A stretch of 64,000 nt of DNA, from contig CM061230.1 in assembly GCA_030844895.1 (NCBI GenBank), positions 846,705 to 910,704 on the forward strand, in the 5' to 3' direction. Positions 10,512 through 22,983 of this stretch are shown piece by piece. This DNA is from Ambrosia x helenae (lineage: Eukaryota; Streptophyta; Magnoliopsida; Asterales; Asteraceae). Under the pieces are notes generated by a model. It ran no database searches. It was not told the DNA's origin and was given only the letters and a program-made list of their open reading frames with translations. Both the position numbers and the translations under genes were made by a program. Position 1 is the stretch's first letter. The number at the start of each line of letters is the position of its first letter.

Positions 10512-13500
10512 ATTCAGCTGCCGAAGAGACATGTCTCGACTCGAATGCTTCCTTAGGAAAGAGGTGAGGATACTTAGACTTCATCTGATCCTCCCGTTCC
10601 CATGTATATTCCGGTCCCCGGTTCGAGTTCCACCGAACCTTAACGATACGAATCTTGCTGTGACGTAGGCTACGAATCTTGTAATCGAGGATCTCCACAG
10701 GTTCTTCCACAATCCGAAGACGATCATCAACCTTGATCTCTTCTAGTGGAACGATGAGAGACTCGTCAGCCAGACACTTCTTCAAGTTTGACACGTGAAA
10801 GACGTTATGTACGTTACCGAGCTCCGTCGGCAGATCAAGTCGATATGCCACCGGCCCAATCCGTTCCAGGATCGTAAATGGGCCGACATATCGCGGATTG
10901 AGTTTGCCACGCTTTCCAAAGCGTATGACGCCCTTCCACGGTGAGACTTTTAGAAGTACCTTGTCATTGACTTGGAACTCCAGTGGTTTGCGACGCTGAT
11001 CAGCATAACTCTTTTGCCGGTCCCGTGCCGCCGCCAACCGATTTCGAATCTGTACGATCTTTTCCGAAGTTTCGTACACTAGTTCAGGCCCAGTGAGTTG
11101 ACTCTCACCCACCTCAGCCCAACAAAGAGGAGAACGACATTTCCGTCCGTACAGTGCTTCGAACGGAGCAGCCTTGATGCTCGTGTGATAACTGTTGTTG
11201 TACGAGAATTCTACCAACGGCAGATGAGCTTCCCAACCTTTGCCAAAATCGATCACACATGCCCGCAGCATGTCTTCTAATGTTTGAATCGTACGCTCAC
11301 TCTGACCGTCAGTCTGTGGATGGTAAGCCGTACTCATGTCTAGTTGGGTACCCAAAGCCTTGTGCAAAGACTTCCAGAAGTGAGAAGTAAAATGGGAGTC
11401 ACGATCCGAGATAATAGAAACAGGTACCCCGTGCTTAGAAACAACTTCTTTCAAGTAGAGACGAGCCAAACGATCCATGGTGTCGGTCTCCTTAATAGCA
11501 AGAAAATGAGCTGATTTCGTTAGCCGATCGACAATCACCCATATCTTGTCGTTCCCGCTTGGCGACTTAGGAAGTTGTGTGACAAAATCCATAGTAATCC
11601 GTTCCCATTTCCATTCCGGAATTTCAGGTTGTTGCAGGAGACCCGACGGTTTCTGGTATTCCACTTTGACCTTAGCACAGGTCAAGCATTTGCTCACATA
11701 TGAGGCTATGTCCGACCTCATGTTTGGCCACCAGTAAAGCACCTTTAGATCTTGGTACATCTTATCCGAACCAGGATGAATAGAATACCGGGACTTATGA
11801 GCCTCATCAAGAACAAGCTCCCGTAGTCCCCCGAATAAAGGAACCCATATGCGTTCTGCGAAGTAGTGCAGGCCATCAGGCCTTCGCTCTAGGTGCTTGT
11901 CGGCACCGTGCATGGTTTCAGTTTTAAGGTTTTCCTCCTTCAAAGCTTCCAATTGGGCAGAACGGAGTTGATCAGGTAACGACGAATGGATAGTGAGCTG
12001 CAACGCCCGAACGCGACGAGGTTTAGAAGATTCCTTCCTGCTCAAGGCGTCTGCTACAACATTCGCCTTGCCAGGATGGTACTTAATAGCACAATCATAA
12101 TCGTTCAAAAGTTCAATCCAGCGACGCTGCCGTATGTTCAAGTGTTGTTGGTCGAAAATGTGTTGGAGACTCTTGTGATCGGTGTAGATGGTGCATTTGG
12201 TACCGTACAAGTAATGTCTCCAAATTTTCAACGCGAATACCACGGCACCCAACTCCAAGTCATGAGTTGTGTAGTTCTTCTCGTGCACTTTGAGTTGACG
12301 AGAAGCATACGCAATCACTTTCTCGCGTTGCATCAACACGCAACCGAGTCCATGAATGGAAGCATCACAGTAGACGACAAAATCATCAGGACCCTCAGGT
12401 AAAGACAGAATAGGAGCAGAACACAGTTTAGACTTTAGTTCCTCAAACGCGGACTCTTGTGATTCACCCCAGTCGAACTTCTTATCCTTCTGAGTGAGAG
12501 TGGTGAGGGGTTGAGCAATCTTCGAGAACCCCTGAATGAAACGACGATAATAGCCCGCAAGGCCTAGGAATTGCCGCACCTCAGTTGGCGTCTTAGGTGC
12601 TCCCCAGTCTTTGATCGCTTCGATTTTAGCGGGATCGACATGAATTCCTAGTTCATTAACCACATGTCCTAGGAATTGAACTTCGCGTAACCAAAAGTCA
12701 CACTTTGAGAATTTGGCGTAAAGTTGCTCCCGTCGCAAGAGTTCCAAAACTAACCGCAGATGTTCCCCGTGTTCGATCTCGTTCTTGGAGTAGATCAGAA
12801 TGTCATCAATAAACACAATGACAAACTTGTCCAGATACGGTTTACAGACGCGGTTCATCAAGTCCATGAAAACCGCCGGTGCGTTCGTGAGACCGAAAGG
12901 CATGACCAAGAATTCGAAATGGCCATAACGTGTTCGAAAAGCAGTCTTTGCAACGTCAGCCTCCCTGACGCGCAGCTGGTGATAACCGGACCTCAAATCG
13001 ATCTTGGAATAATAACTAGAACCCTGGAGCTGGTCGAATAGATCATCGATACGTGGAAGAGGATAACGGTTCTTGACGGTCAACTTGTTCAGTTCTCTGT
13101 AGTCTACACACAATCGGAAACTCCCATCCTTCTTCTTGACAAATAAAATCGGGGCTCCCCAAGGGGAAGAACTTGGTCGGATGAAACCCTTGTCCAAGAG
13201 TTCCTGTAACTGGCTGGACAGTTCCTGCATCTCGGGAGGTGCAAGACGGTAGGGGGCCCGAGCAATAGGAGCAGCCCCTGGTACAAGATCAATACCGAAC
13301 TCGACTTGACGATGAGGAGGAAGACCAGATAAATCATCGGGAAAAACATCAAGAAATTCGCGTACCACCGGAATGTCGTCAATCTTCTTCTCATCACTGG
13401 AGGAAACAGATAAAAGCGCCAATACGGCTGGATAACCCTTTCGAAGGCACTTAAGGGCTTTCATGCTAGAGATGATGTTTAGCGAAACACCACCCTTGAT

Positions 13501-15137
13501 ACCGTACACAGAAAGAAATTCTCCATCAGGGAGAGGAATCCGAATAACCTTATCGTAACAGACAATCTCCGCGCGATACAAAGATAACCAATCCATTCCT
13601 ACCACAACGTCAAAACTACCCAATGGTACCGGCATAAGGTCGATGGGAACGACAAACCGATAACTCTAACTGACACTCCCGAAGAACACTAGTAGCTTCA
13701 ATCGTTTTACCGTCAGCCAACTCAATAATATACTTGGTCTCTAATGGTACAGATACTACATCTAGCAGTCGACTAACGTCCATGGATACAAAACTCTTGT
13801 CGGCACCAGAATCAAATAACACGCTAACAGAATGATTATTGAGAAGAAACGTACCGGTGACTGTATCAGGGTCCTGCCTAGCCTCAGCAGCTCCAATGAC
13901 GAAGGCACGTGCATTTCTGCCGCCGCCCCCGTTGTTACCATTCCCGTTGTTTCCACCCTGTTTCAGTTTTGGGCAATCCTTCTTGTAATGCCCAGTGTCA
14001 CCACAGTTGTAGCATCCCTGTTTCCCTGTAGTCCCTGAGTAGTCGGAGCTGAACTGTTGGTCGGAGCCTGAGTCGATGGAAGTGTAACCCGACAGTCTTT
14101 AGCATAGTGGCCTGTTCGCTGGCAGCGGTGACAACGGTTACTGTCGCAGTTCCCTAGGTGATGGCGTCCACACTTGTTGCATTTGGGCAGTTTTCCTGCA
14201 TAACCACCCTGCTTATTACCCGAAGACGATGACCCCCCATTATCAAACTTTTTACCCTGCTGCGTAGACCCAGATCCCTTCCCGTCGTTTTCCCACTTGC
14301 GCTTATTGTTCTCTGGAGCCTTAGCAGTCGAACCTTTCGCCGGCAAAAATCCCCTCGTTCACCTTTAAATTAGTCATCCTATGTGCAGATCGAACTACCT
14401 CCGCATAAGTAGGATGATTCCCAGCAGCCACTAACCCTGCAATTTCCGGCACTAACCCTGAGACATAATGTTCAATCTTACGATACTCCGGCACGTGCAA
14501 ATCGGGACACAGCACCGCCAACTCATTCCTCCTAACCGTATACTTCTCGATTTCCGACCCATTCATCTTGAGGTTCCACACCTCATGTTCCAGCTTCTGT
14601 ACCTCTTCTCTCGGGCAATACTCCCTCTTCAGCAACTGCACAAAGTTCTCCCACGGCATAGCATATGCCTCCCCAATACCCATATTCTGGGTAATACCAT
14701 TCCACCAAGTCAATGCCACGTCTTGAAATAACGCAGCCGAATACTTCACCCGATCTTCTGGGAGACAGTTACACATCAAGAATACCGACTCCACTTTCTC
14801 CAACCACCTAAGCAAACTGACCGAACCCTCGGTGCCAGAGAATTCCTGGGGCTTGCAGTCCCGGAACATCTTATAGGTGCACATGGGTGGGGGTGGGTCA
14901 ACAGGACCACCTGAAATGAAACGTATGAGAAACCACGAATAACGTACACAAGACTCACCAATGAGGCAAAGAAAATGGATAAAACAACTTACCACCACCG
15001 TTGTGCCCTAACTGAAAGGCAGCCTGGAGCAAGTTGTTCAGATCAGCCTGTGACAGGTTAATACCTCCACCACGACCACCAGCACCACCACGTCCACCAT
15101 TGCGACCGCCTCCTCGTCCTCCACGCACTCCAGACAT
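10510..15137 (-). pseudogene. Element 2 gag-pol polyprotein (intact RT to chromodomain, frameshifted gag/protease)
   Basis: Starts at ATG 15137 (MSGVRGGRGGGR..., Gly/Arg-rich), spliced over 14911-14992. The gag core is followed by three zinc knuckles (first CNKCGRHHLGNC, second CHRCQRTGHYAKDC). Then come protease (LFDSGADKSFVS), RT (FIDDILIYSK), RNase H, integrase (HPQTDGQSERT) and a chromodomain-like tail (WEREDQMKSKYPHLF). From 13635 to 10510 the frame is open for about 1040 codons. Compared with element 3, single-base indels occur near 14344 (A run), 14032 (C run), 13648 (G run) and 13660 (C run), so gag and protease are out of frame with RT. All four are homopolymer changes. Confidence 0.9.
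14911..14992 (-). other. Intron in gag of element 2 (82 bp)
   Basis: Minus strand: donor GGTGGTG|GTAAGT, acceptor TTTCATTTCAG|GTGGTCC. The splice joins G|GT into a Gly codon and continues GPVDPPPP into gag. Without splicing the leader exon ends at an in-frame stop. Confidence 0.75.
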
Positions 15138-15677
15138 GATTCTGGCAGAAAGAACGAGAAAATTTAGTTTCGCAGTTAAAGATAACTACTAATGTTCACA
15201 AGATTAAAGCCAGATTCAGTCCAGGACTATCCCCTCAAACCCAGAGCTCACTAGGGCTTCCATGCATTTCGTTTTATGATTTTGTGTGCACCCAAATGAT
15301 AAAACGCTCTACATGGTCCTCCAAGTGTTCTCCTAGTTCAAAGTTCAAATCACCGAACATAGACTCGTAGCTACACACCGTAATACTACGGTAGTTCATG
15401 ACAAGTGTTTCTATTGGAGTGCGAAAGGGAGATGTCCGAGCCTTGGACAAATCTCAAGAACACACGAGTTACTCCAACAGACCATACTGCCTAGAAAAAC
15501 AGGTAACCCAACCTAAGATAGAACGGATGATGTAACGTAGAAATACTAACGATTTAGAGACACCCCGACAAGACCATACGTAAACCACTATAACGTTTAG
15601 TACCATGTGATCGTCTAGTGTGTGCGACTCGGCTATAGACTAGACTCTACATGCAGTCCTAGTTCACTATAACCATT
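15138..15677 (-). other. Untranslated leader of element 2
   Basis: 540 bp between PBS and gag ATG, closely matching 41914-42454 of element 3. No gene seen. Confidence 0.7.
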
Positions 15678-15690
15678 GGCTCTGATACCA
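15678..15690 (-). other. Primer binding site of element 2
   Basis: Minus strand TGGTATCAGAGCC, three bases from the LTR boundary at 15694. Initiator tRNA-Met type. Confidence 0.9.
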
Positions 15691-16854
15691 ATCTGTCACA
15701 CCCTCAAAATCCACTTGCGGGGTTTTACCGCGAGGCGCATGACAAACCAGGATCCAAACCAACGATCACAATAAACAAGTCTAAATGTAATTAATGCAAT
15801 ACCAAAACATAGTTTTAAAATCCCGTTTACAGCGGAAGCTTATTCAAAAATAAAGTTCAACATAAATAACCAAAGTTCAATGTTTATGAAATCATGCAAC
15901 TCTATCTAGACGCCGTGCAGACGCGTGCGCCCTAGTTCCATTGTGCTACCTTAGCGACCTGAGAAAACATGTAAAAGTTTACGTCAGCACAAAAATGCTG
16001 GTGAGTTTACAGGTTTGCAGTTCAAGTACCAAGTTCACCTGTCCATACTATAACAAATAGAAAACCAGTATACGCTAGCTAGGCGTACGTTTTGTTACTA
16101 CCACGATTGGAAAACCATTACTAACTCGAATACCAGTTGTTGTGCCCGAATAGTTCCAAATGTTCCTGTTGTTCCTGTTTGAGACAATATGCACTCGCCC
16201 GGCCCTCCAAGCCGACGAGCGGGGTTGGTCACTCCCAATAGCGCTATTCACATTTCCCCGTTGTGCAAACCCGCACATTCATGGTTCCCCCCGGGACTTC
16301 CAAAGATCGTGTAGTATACGTTAGAACCCATAGTATGACAGAATTTACCAAACAATCGTTTTAAACACATGTTTTCTCCCCGAAAGTATAAAACCAGTTT
16401 AAAAGAGGGGCCGTAAACTCACCTTAAGTTGCTTTACTCCTAATCCCGAGTAAACTCAGCTGCTATGTTAGTCCCGTACAGTGGCGACCTAACATACGAC
16501 AGTTACAAGTACTTAGACTAATAACCCGCAGGTTAATTAGTCCCTAGATGTCCAGACCATAACCAAGTTTGTTTGAAAACACCGTGACTGTTTAACCGAC
16601 CCAAAGTACAAGACTCGACATTCCATTGGTGACCCGAGACTCCCCGTGTTATGTTTACGCTCCAAAACATACAATAACGCAAGTATACTTAACATACGTT
16701 AACACACAACAAGTTATAGCACATAGTTCACGTATCACCGAAATACATCCAAATATATGTTACCAAGTTATTAGACATGTTACGGGGTTCCTAGCATGTT
16801 ACTACATGTTAAATCGGGTCTCGGAATGCTAATTTACACTTACAGCAGCAGTAC

Positions 16855-17137
16855 ACGCGATTAGGAAAAGTCAACTAGTGATTAGGAAAGTCAACTAGTG
16901 ATTAGACATCCTATTCGCCCTGTTATAGGCGAATAGGGGCTATTCCCCTTTACTTCATGCGATTAGGGGCTATTCCCCTGAACTTACTAGTGATTAGGGC
17001 TATTCGCATGAACTTACTAGTGATTAGGGCTACTCGCATGAACTTACTAGTGAATAGGCTTCTACTCGCCTATATATAGGCGATTAGCCTTGTACTCGCA
17101 TGAGTTATAGGCGATTAGCATTGCTACTCGCCTGTAA
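16855..17137. repeat. Cluster of short palindromes in element 2 LTR (distal cluster)
   Basis: Repeated units of the type GCGATTAGGG / CTACTCGCC / GCGAATAGG in both orientations, e.g. CTATTCGCC...GGCGAATAG and TACTCGCC...GGCGATTA. Spacers such as GAACTTACTAGTG repeat in tandem. Many units could fold into hairpins. The copy number differs from element 3. Confidence 0.7.
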
Positions 17138-17784
17138 CCATGCTGTTCCAGTTTTTCGCGCGTTTAACGCTCCAAATCAGATCCAGAACGTGTGTAACTA
17201 CCCAATATCATCCCAAACACTATCCTAAACATGTTTAACCCAAAACCTTCGTTCAACCTCGTATAATCAGTCCTGCATGCAACCCAAAACAATCCAAACA
17301 CTATTCACATAGCATGCAACATCAATTAACGCATGTAATCATAACCCTATTATCCGATTACTGAGTTCTCCATCATCATACTAACAATATTAGTTCTGAC
17401 CTAGCATGATAATACATCAAAACATCATCAAGATCCATAAAAATCCTATCTTTCTAATCATACATACCCATAACGCATGTTAATTAGTTATAATCTGTTT
17501 AACAACCCTCATTGACGATTTTCAGAAAGCTTTTTCGTTTATGAACAGGTCTGGACCATTAGGGATTGATTAAAAACATTTACAAAGTGTTATGGATGAG
17601 AATCAAACCTTAGAATTGTAAAAGAATGATGATTAGACCTTGAAACCTTGTGTTTTTGATCAAAATCGCCTTCCAGAGGTTGTTTAAGTGTTTGGGGCGG
17701 TTATGGGACGACTAGGGTTGATATTAGGGAGTTTAGGAGGTTAAGTATTGTATTTATAGGTGTTTCTAGTCGTTCCAGCACGTT

Positions 17785-17960
17785 ACATGCGATTGTGCAG
17801 CAGTTCAGGCGATTAGGGCTTGTAATCGCCTGATGTTCATGTGATTAGGGGCCTATTCGCCCTTAACATCACACGAGTAGGGGCTAATCGCCCTTAAGGG
17901 CTCCCTACTCGCCTCCCCTATAGGGGAGTAGACCTCCTACTCGCCTATAGGGTTTTGCCT
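17785..17960. repeat. Cluster of short palindromes in element 2 LTR (TATA-proximal cluster)
   Basis: Same motif family as at 16855-17137 (CGATTAGGG, GGGCTAATCGCCC, TACTCGCC), located just upstream (minus strand) of the LTR TATA box at 17751-17760, where U3 control sequences are expected. Confidence 0.7.
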
Positions 17961-18335
17961 TGTGTGTTTTGCGCGTTAAACCCCGTTTTAACATATGTTA
18001 ATGCATATTCATGTACCGACAAGTCATATAATGATTGTAAACACATAACACAAGTAAATACACATATTTACACTCGTTCACCAATTCCCGGGACTCGAGA
18101 CTCGTACGTTCCGTATGCCCTGACAATCCTACAAATCGTCATCGTTTGTACACTTGGTTAAGGACCGACATCTAACGAACCTCTAGACCAACATCCAATG
18201 ATCTTCTAGACTAACCAATAGTTCCCGAACCATATCCCGACTTAACTAACCCAGTTACGTACAATATACGCGTGACTCGCTAAGGTAGACTTTCATCTAG
18301 ACAACGTTGTTAACCCGAATTTGCCAGGTGTCACA

Positions 18336-19488
18336 TTTTGACTATTAAGGACTCGTTTTGGACCATTAATGAGCTTGTTTTGGACAATTAAGAAGCCCAA
18401 GTCCCAAAATAATTTAGTTAATGCCTGGGTTGCAATACAATTGGGTTATATAGTATTAATTGACATAAATAAGCAAAGCTCGATAAGGCTCGACGAGCCC
18501 AACCGAGTTTTGCATTCGAGGCTCGAGCTCAAGCTTGATAACCAAATGAGCTTTATTTCAGGCTCGAGCTCGATAAGACTCGGCTCGTTCGAGCTTTTTA
18601 CCGAGCCGATCTCGAGTAGCTCGCGAGCCGCTCGGCTCGTTTGCACCCCTAATCACAACCATCACATGGCTTTATCACAACCGCCCCATATACCCTTATA
18701 ATAGTTACCTCAATTGATTTGACCTACTCCAATTCTGCCCACTTAAAACAAACAAATAAGCAAATTGACCCCTCTAACCATCAAATAATTACAAGACTAG
18801 TCTAACACATTTTTCTTAAACGATCAACGAAAGTTCAATCACCAGGTAAAGCCAATGGTATAAGGCCACCCATGACCACGAACAGTTAAGGCACTGGTGA
18901 TACAGTCTGCCACCATTTCAAAGGAAACCACCACCCGAATGCTCATTGAGGTAAAATCTGACTCAACCCAAGGAATTTTGCGTCGGATGAGACCTAGACC
19001 CCTGACTTCAACATTAGGAAGGTCACAGGGCTGCTAATTAATACACTAGGAGGTCTGGGAAGCTTGAACATCAATAATAATCCTCACCAATTGTCTGTCT
19101 GACTACGTACATGTATATTAAAAGTACATTATGTATAATCTAATATCTATCATTATCATGTTTTATGTGTACAAATGTTAGCTGATATCTTTCATTATCA
19201 TTGTCACATTTTGTCAACTCACGTAAGATGACGAATTGCTTACAGCCAAAAGATTGTCTAATGAAGAACGATTGCGGCCAAATATATACCTTATATGCTC
19301 TTGAAACTAGTAACAACGCAGATATACATGTTCATGAATTATTTAATAAGATATATTTGGACATGTTTTTTTATTAATCAAATAAACAAAATATGTACTT
19401 TGATAATCTATAAAATTAGTTTTAAATAAATGACTACTTGCAAATCTTCTCTATATATCTCAATAGTAATGTCTCCTTTAATAACTTA
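18336..19488. other. Intergenic, with a GCTCGA-rich hAT-like remnant
   Basis: No host gene recognised. 18480-18652 is rich in GGCTCGAGCTC-type inverted repeats and ends GGCTCGTTTGCACCCCTAA, like the terminus of an hAT-type MITE. The other end and TSD are not visible. The open frame at 18839-19033 is described separately. Confidence 0.5.
18839..19033 (-). other. Unrecognised 64-codon open frame, possible exon fragment
   Basis: Minus strand, stop to stop, without a start codon. It contains RGLGLIRRKIPWVESD and ALTVRGHGWPYTIGFTW before TGA at 18839-18841. Composition looks protein-like (no runs, mixed residues) but I do not recognise a family. It may be a gene fragment or a relic of a mobile element. 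Confidence 0.25.
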
Positions 19489-19825
19489 AACTATTCAAAA
19501 TTGAGCACTGATACACTCAACTAAAAAATTGGCCATATATAACCTGAACTATTGACTTATTGGAATCTAGCACCAACTAACTGACGCCATTAGTTGGGTT
19601 GCTGACGTGGCACAAGTTGCTGATGTGGCACAAGTTGCTAACGTGGCACGCTGATGTGTGCACACGTGGATTGACACGTCAGCAAATCTTGTCACGTCAG
19701 CAAACTCACTAACGGTGTTAGTGATTTAACCGTTAGTGTGTGTTAGATTCCAATAAGTCAATAGTTCAGGTTATATATTGTCAATTTTTCAGTTGGGGTG
19801 CCAGTGACCAACTTAAAATAGTTCA
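19489..19825. mobile_element. MITE with long terminal inverted repeats
   Basis: The left arm (AACTATTCAAAATTGAG..., through ACCTGAACTATTGACTTATT) and the right arm (AATAAGTCAATAGTTCAGGT..., ending AAAATAGTTC) are inverted repeats about 85 bp long with a few mismatches. The middle contains repeats of GCTGACGTGGCA type. I could not identify a TSD, so the superfamily is open. Confidence 0.75.
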
Positions 19826-20854
19826 TATTATTAAAATCCAATTCTCCATATTTTAATTACTAAAATGATGTATTTACTTGATTTGAAATTATAGATACAT
19901 AGATGGTCCCAACCAAAGATGTAAAGATAATTTAAAAAGCTGTAATTATAGAGAAGGTCGCTAAGTTGTCTGCATGGGGGCGAGAGGTGGCGTGGGTGTG
20001 ACAATATTCAACTTGTCTCCCTTTGGACCACTCTTATATAAATGCATTAATATATTCAAAATACTTTTTATTTTATTTTATAATTCATAAGTTATAGGGT
20101 ATGTTTAGCAAGAAGTTTTTAAAAACTTTTATAAGCTTCAAGTTTTTAAGAAAAAATAAAAAACTTTGTTTAGTTGAAAGAGCTTAAAACTTTTAGATTA
20201 TGAAAAAAACTCTATATTGAAAAGCTAGTAGTACTAGTGTTTAAGAAAAAGTTCATACTAGCTACAAGTTTTTAATGAGTAAATGGCCAAATACCCATTT
20301 TATCATTAAAAAAAACATGCATACAAACTTTTAATTAATGCTCATTTTTGGTCATTTGACACATTTGATTAAAGGTTCCAGCTATTTTATCAAACACACC
20401 AAAATATACTTAAAAAGTTACAGATACCAACTAGTTTTGCCAAACATACCCAATATTTTCATGCTAAAAGTCACTTGGTTTTATCTTTCTTCTAAGGAAA
20501 ATTAGGGGGGGGGGGGGGACACTTGTAGTATTTTTTTTTTCTTTAATTGATTTTAACCAATCCTGCTTTGTCACATCACTTCACTGATTTACTTCATTGA
20601 AACACTTTTTTTGAGGCAACAAGATTCTTTATTTATTTTCATTTAAATACCTAAACTTTTTATTTGTTTATTAATTTTCACACGGTTTTAAACTTTTAAA
20701 CGGTTATTTAAAATTTAATTAATACTATTGCAACTGTCCCACCAAACGGTCAGCAAAATATAGTTGTAATTCTTGGAAACCGTCGATTGAATTTAATTGT
20801 TATCATCTAAACGGTCAGACCTTTAATTTTACAGTTGTACCGTTCAAATTTTTG
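19826..20854. other. Intergenic AT-rich DNA
   Basis: No gene or recognised repeat. A run of 13 or more G lies near 20505-20519, followed by a T run. Confidence 0.5.
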
Positions 20855-20864
20855 TATATAAATA
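20855..20864 (+). promoter_or_regulatory. TATA box upstream of Myb/SANT-like relic
   Basis: TATATAAATA, about 65 bp before the ATG at 20930. The spacing suits a plant promoter. Confidence 0.45.
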
Positions 20865-20929
20865 GATGAAACCGTCGGGTTAAAGCCACACTTTACCACG
20901 GTTTAAAAAACAAACACCCACCCACCAAG

Positions 20930-21300
20930 ATGAATCCGTGGACCGAGGAAGAAGAGATGGCATTAGTGGTGTGCCACAAGGACGCCACAAACGACCCAAA
21001 GATTCAACAACTCCCGAGGGACGAAGGGTCGGCCTACCCCCGGAGGGGTTTTGGGCCCACGTGTTGAGCGACTTTAACCAACACGTTGGCACCAACAACA
21101 AGACCCTCCGAGAAATCCAGTTCAAGTGGGTCGATCTCAATATCAAGTGTGAGAGGTGGACCACCCTCTACGAGCAAACGATGAGGGACGGTCCGGACCT
21201 CGATCACGAGTTGGCTATCAACTTCACTCACTATGAGTAGGAGGCTCGATACGGTAATAATTTCGACCATGTCGAGGCATGACAATTGTTGCGCCAACCT
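20930..21300 (+). pseudogene. Myb/SANT-like (trihelix-type) protein relic
   Basis: From ATG 20930 the frame reads NPWTEEEEMALVVCHKDA. After an indel region near 20990-21010 the family sequence continues in another frame with FWAHVLSDFNQHVGTNN, KWVDLNIKCERWTTLYEQT and DLDHELAINFTHYE, then a stop at 21238. W-T-E-E-E at the start and the later K-W and R-W-T residues fit the Myb/SANT-like DNA-binding family that is abundant in Asteraceae and often linked to PIF/Harbinger or other transposons. It is frame-shifted and shorter than the family, so not functional as read. Confidence 0.6.
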
Positions 21301-22882
21301 TAAGTTTTTTTTTGTTTTAATGTATTTTTTTTATGTTTAATATTATTATGTTTTAATTTTATGTTTTAATGAAATGTTCGTTTTTTTATTTAATTAGATT
21401 TTAAAACAAACAAATTAATTAAAAAAATTTATAAAACAAACGGTAAAAATAATAAAACAACACTAAAAACAAACGGTTAAAACACACAAAAAAATAGCAC
21501 TTATAAAAGTCAAAAATAAAATAAAAACCGGTTACCAGCACGTTATATAAAACCAACAAAACGGTCCACGGGACCACTACCAGCATGAGTGACAGCGGTG
21601 TTACCGTACTGGTAGTAGGTACCCGTGAACAATTCGGGTGACGCCCCGTCCCCTTATATTGTATTTTGAAAATGAAAAGCAGAATGAACACAATTTCCCA
21701 TATATATGTTGTGTTTCATGACAGTGTTTGGATGTAACTTGTGATTTTTGAATCATAGATTTTGGTTATGATAGACTGATAGTTAAATTAAGGGTATGCA
21801 TATGAAAAGGTCATAAAGTTCACATAAATCATTGTCCTTTGTAATAAACTTCCTAGATTATTTTTTTAATATGATAAATTTTACTATACGTTATCATTTG
21901 GTATAAATAACAGTAAATCGTTGATGTTGCATCGATCATCTTCTTTGCTGAGATTTTGATTCCGACAAGGTTCCCTTTTCTTTTCTGATCTAGGCCGATC
22001 CATGGCGACACCACTATGATTCTATGAACATATTGACTAGTGACTCAGTTCGAGTTAGACAATACATGTTGTTTGCGCTTGAATCGCGTTGAGGAAACGT
22101 GGCCGTTGGAAAAATAGCAGTTAGCAGCGACGGTTACAATTATTTCAAACGATAATAAAATAAAAGTTTGCTATGTTAAAAAGAAAAATAAAGACATGTT
22201 ATATTAAGAAATAATAAAACAAAAGTTTGCTACATTAATAATAAAACTAAACAAATAAAAAGCTCTCAAAATAGTAGATGATTCGTATCTGACGAGTTAA
22301 GAGTTAAGACTATGATTCGACTTTACTATGTAATTAAATTGGCTCTTTTGAAAGCACATCACAGTCACACAGGAGGATGATAATTTATATTATATACAAT
22401 ATATTTTATACACTTTATCCTAGTACTTTCATACTATAATCTTTCTCTTATTTAACATATATTACTTACTTTCATTTTTAAGTAAAAAAGGTTTTTTTCA
22501 TCTCACTAATGTTAATTTTGGTCTATTGATATTAGTATTTGAAATGATTAAAGCTTTTCAAACACTTATATCATTAGTTATATATATTAGTATAACCTTA
22601 ATCTATACATACACAATTTTCTACCACATAGCTTGTTAAATCTTATGATTCAAAATTACATAAGATTTTACCATATAAACAATTCACGCACACATACACA
22701 TTTGAATAAACAAAGTTCCCCATACACCAACAAAACAAACAAAACTAGCTCAAAATTGTACAACTATCCCACTAAAATGGAAACAAAAATATTGATCGAG
22801 TATCTTCTTTTTCAGTATTTTTTTATTTTTTTTTTCAATAATTGCAACCTATTTAATTTTTTCATTAATATTTATTTATCTC
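21301..22882. other. Intergenic AT-rich DNA upstream of MIR167
   Basis: No gene recognised. 22380-22880 is the presumptive promoter region of the MIR167 locus. I see no further repeat with clear ends. Confidence 0.5.
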
Positions 22883-22890
22883 TATATATA
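22883..22890 (+). promoter_or_regulatory. TATA box of MIR167
   Basis: TATATATA in the context CTCTATATATACCCC, about 110 bp before the mature miRNA. It is followed by a pyrimidine-rich stretch (CTCTACCTCCTCTC) typical of a plant transcription start region. Confidence 0.6.
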
Positions 22891-22983
22891 CCCCTCACTC
22901 ATTCCACCATCTTACATGCTCTCTACCTCCTCTCTTTCTATATTCATAACACAAAGAGTTAGAAGAAGAGTAACAAAGTGAAT

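Larger units (their letters stand above)
10016..18335 (-). mobile_element. Element 2: Tekay-like Ty3/Gypsy retrotransposon interrupted by element 1
   Basis: Complete 5' LTR (15694-18335), PBS, gag-pol and PPT, plus the last 326 bp of its 3' LTR (10016-10341). The rest of the 3' LTR lies beyond element 1, left of the window. The 326 bp matches 18010-18335 with no difference that I can see, so this element is also young although its gag-protease part has several frameshifts. Same family as element 3. Confidence 0.92.
15694..18335 (-). repeat. 5' LTR of element 2 (2642 bp)
   Basis: Begins (minus strand) TGTGACACCTGGC at 18335 and ends beside the PBS. A clear TATA box, minus CCTATAAATA, lies at 17751-17760, about 575 bp into the LTR. 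Transcription would start roughly 30 bp further. Two clusters of short palindromes flank the mid-LTR (see separate entries). Homologous to the element 3 LTRs with many indels in those clusters. Confidence 0.93.

Noticed and set aside
16855..17137. CRISPR-like array of GCGATTAGGG units
   Set aside because: Units are palindromic, irregularly spaced and in both orientations, inside a eukaryotic LTR. No Cas genes, no constant spacer length.
22633..22962. 109-codon frame upstream of MIR167
   Set aside because: AT-rich, biased composition, overlaps the TATA box and presumptive start region of the MIR167 transcript.
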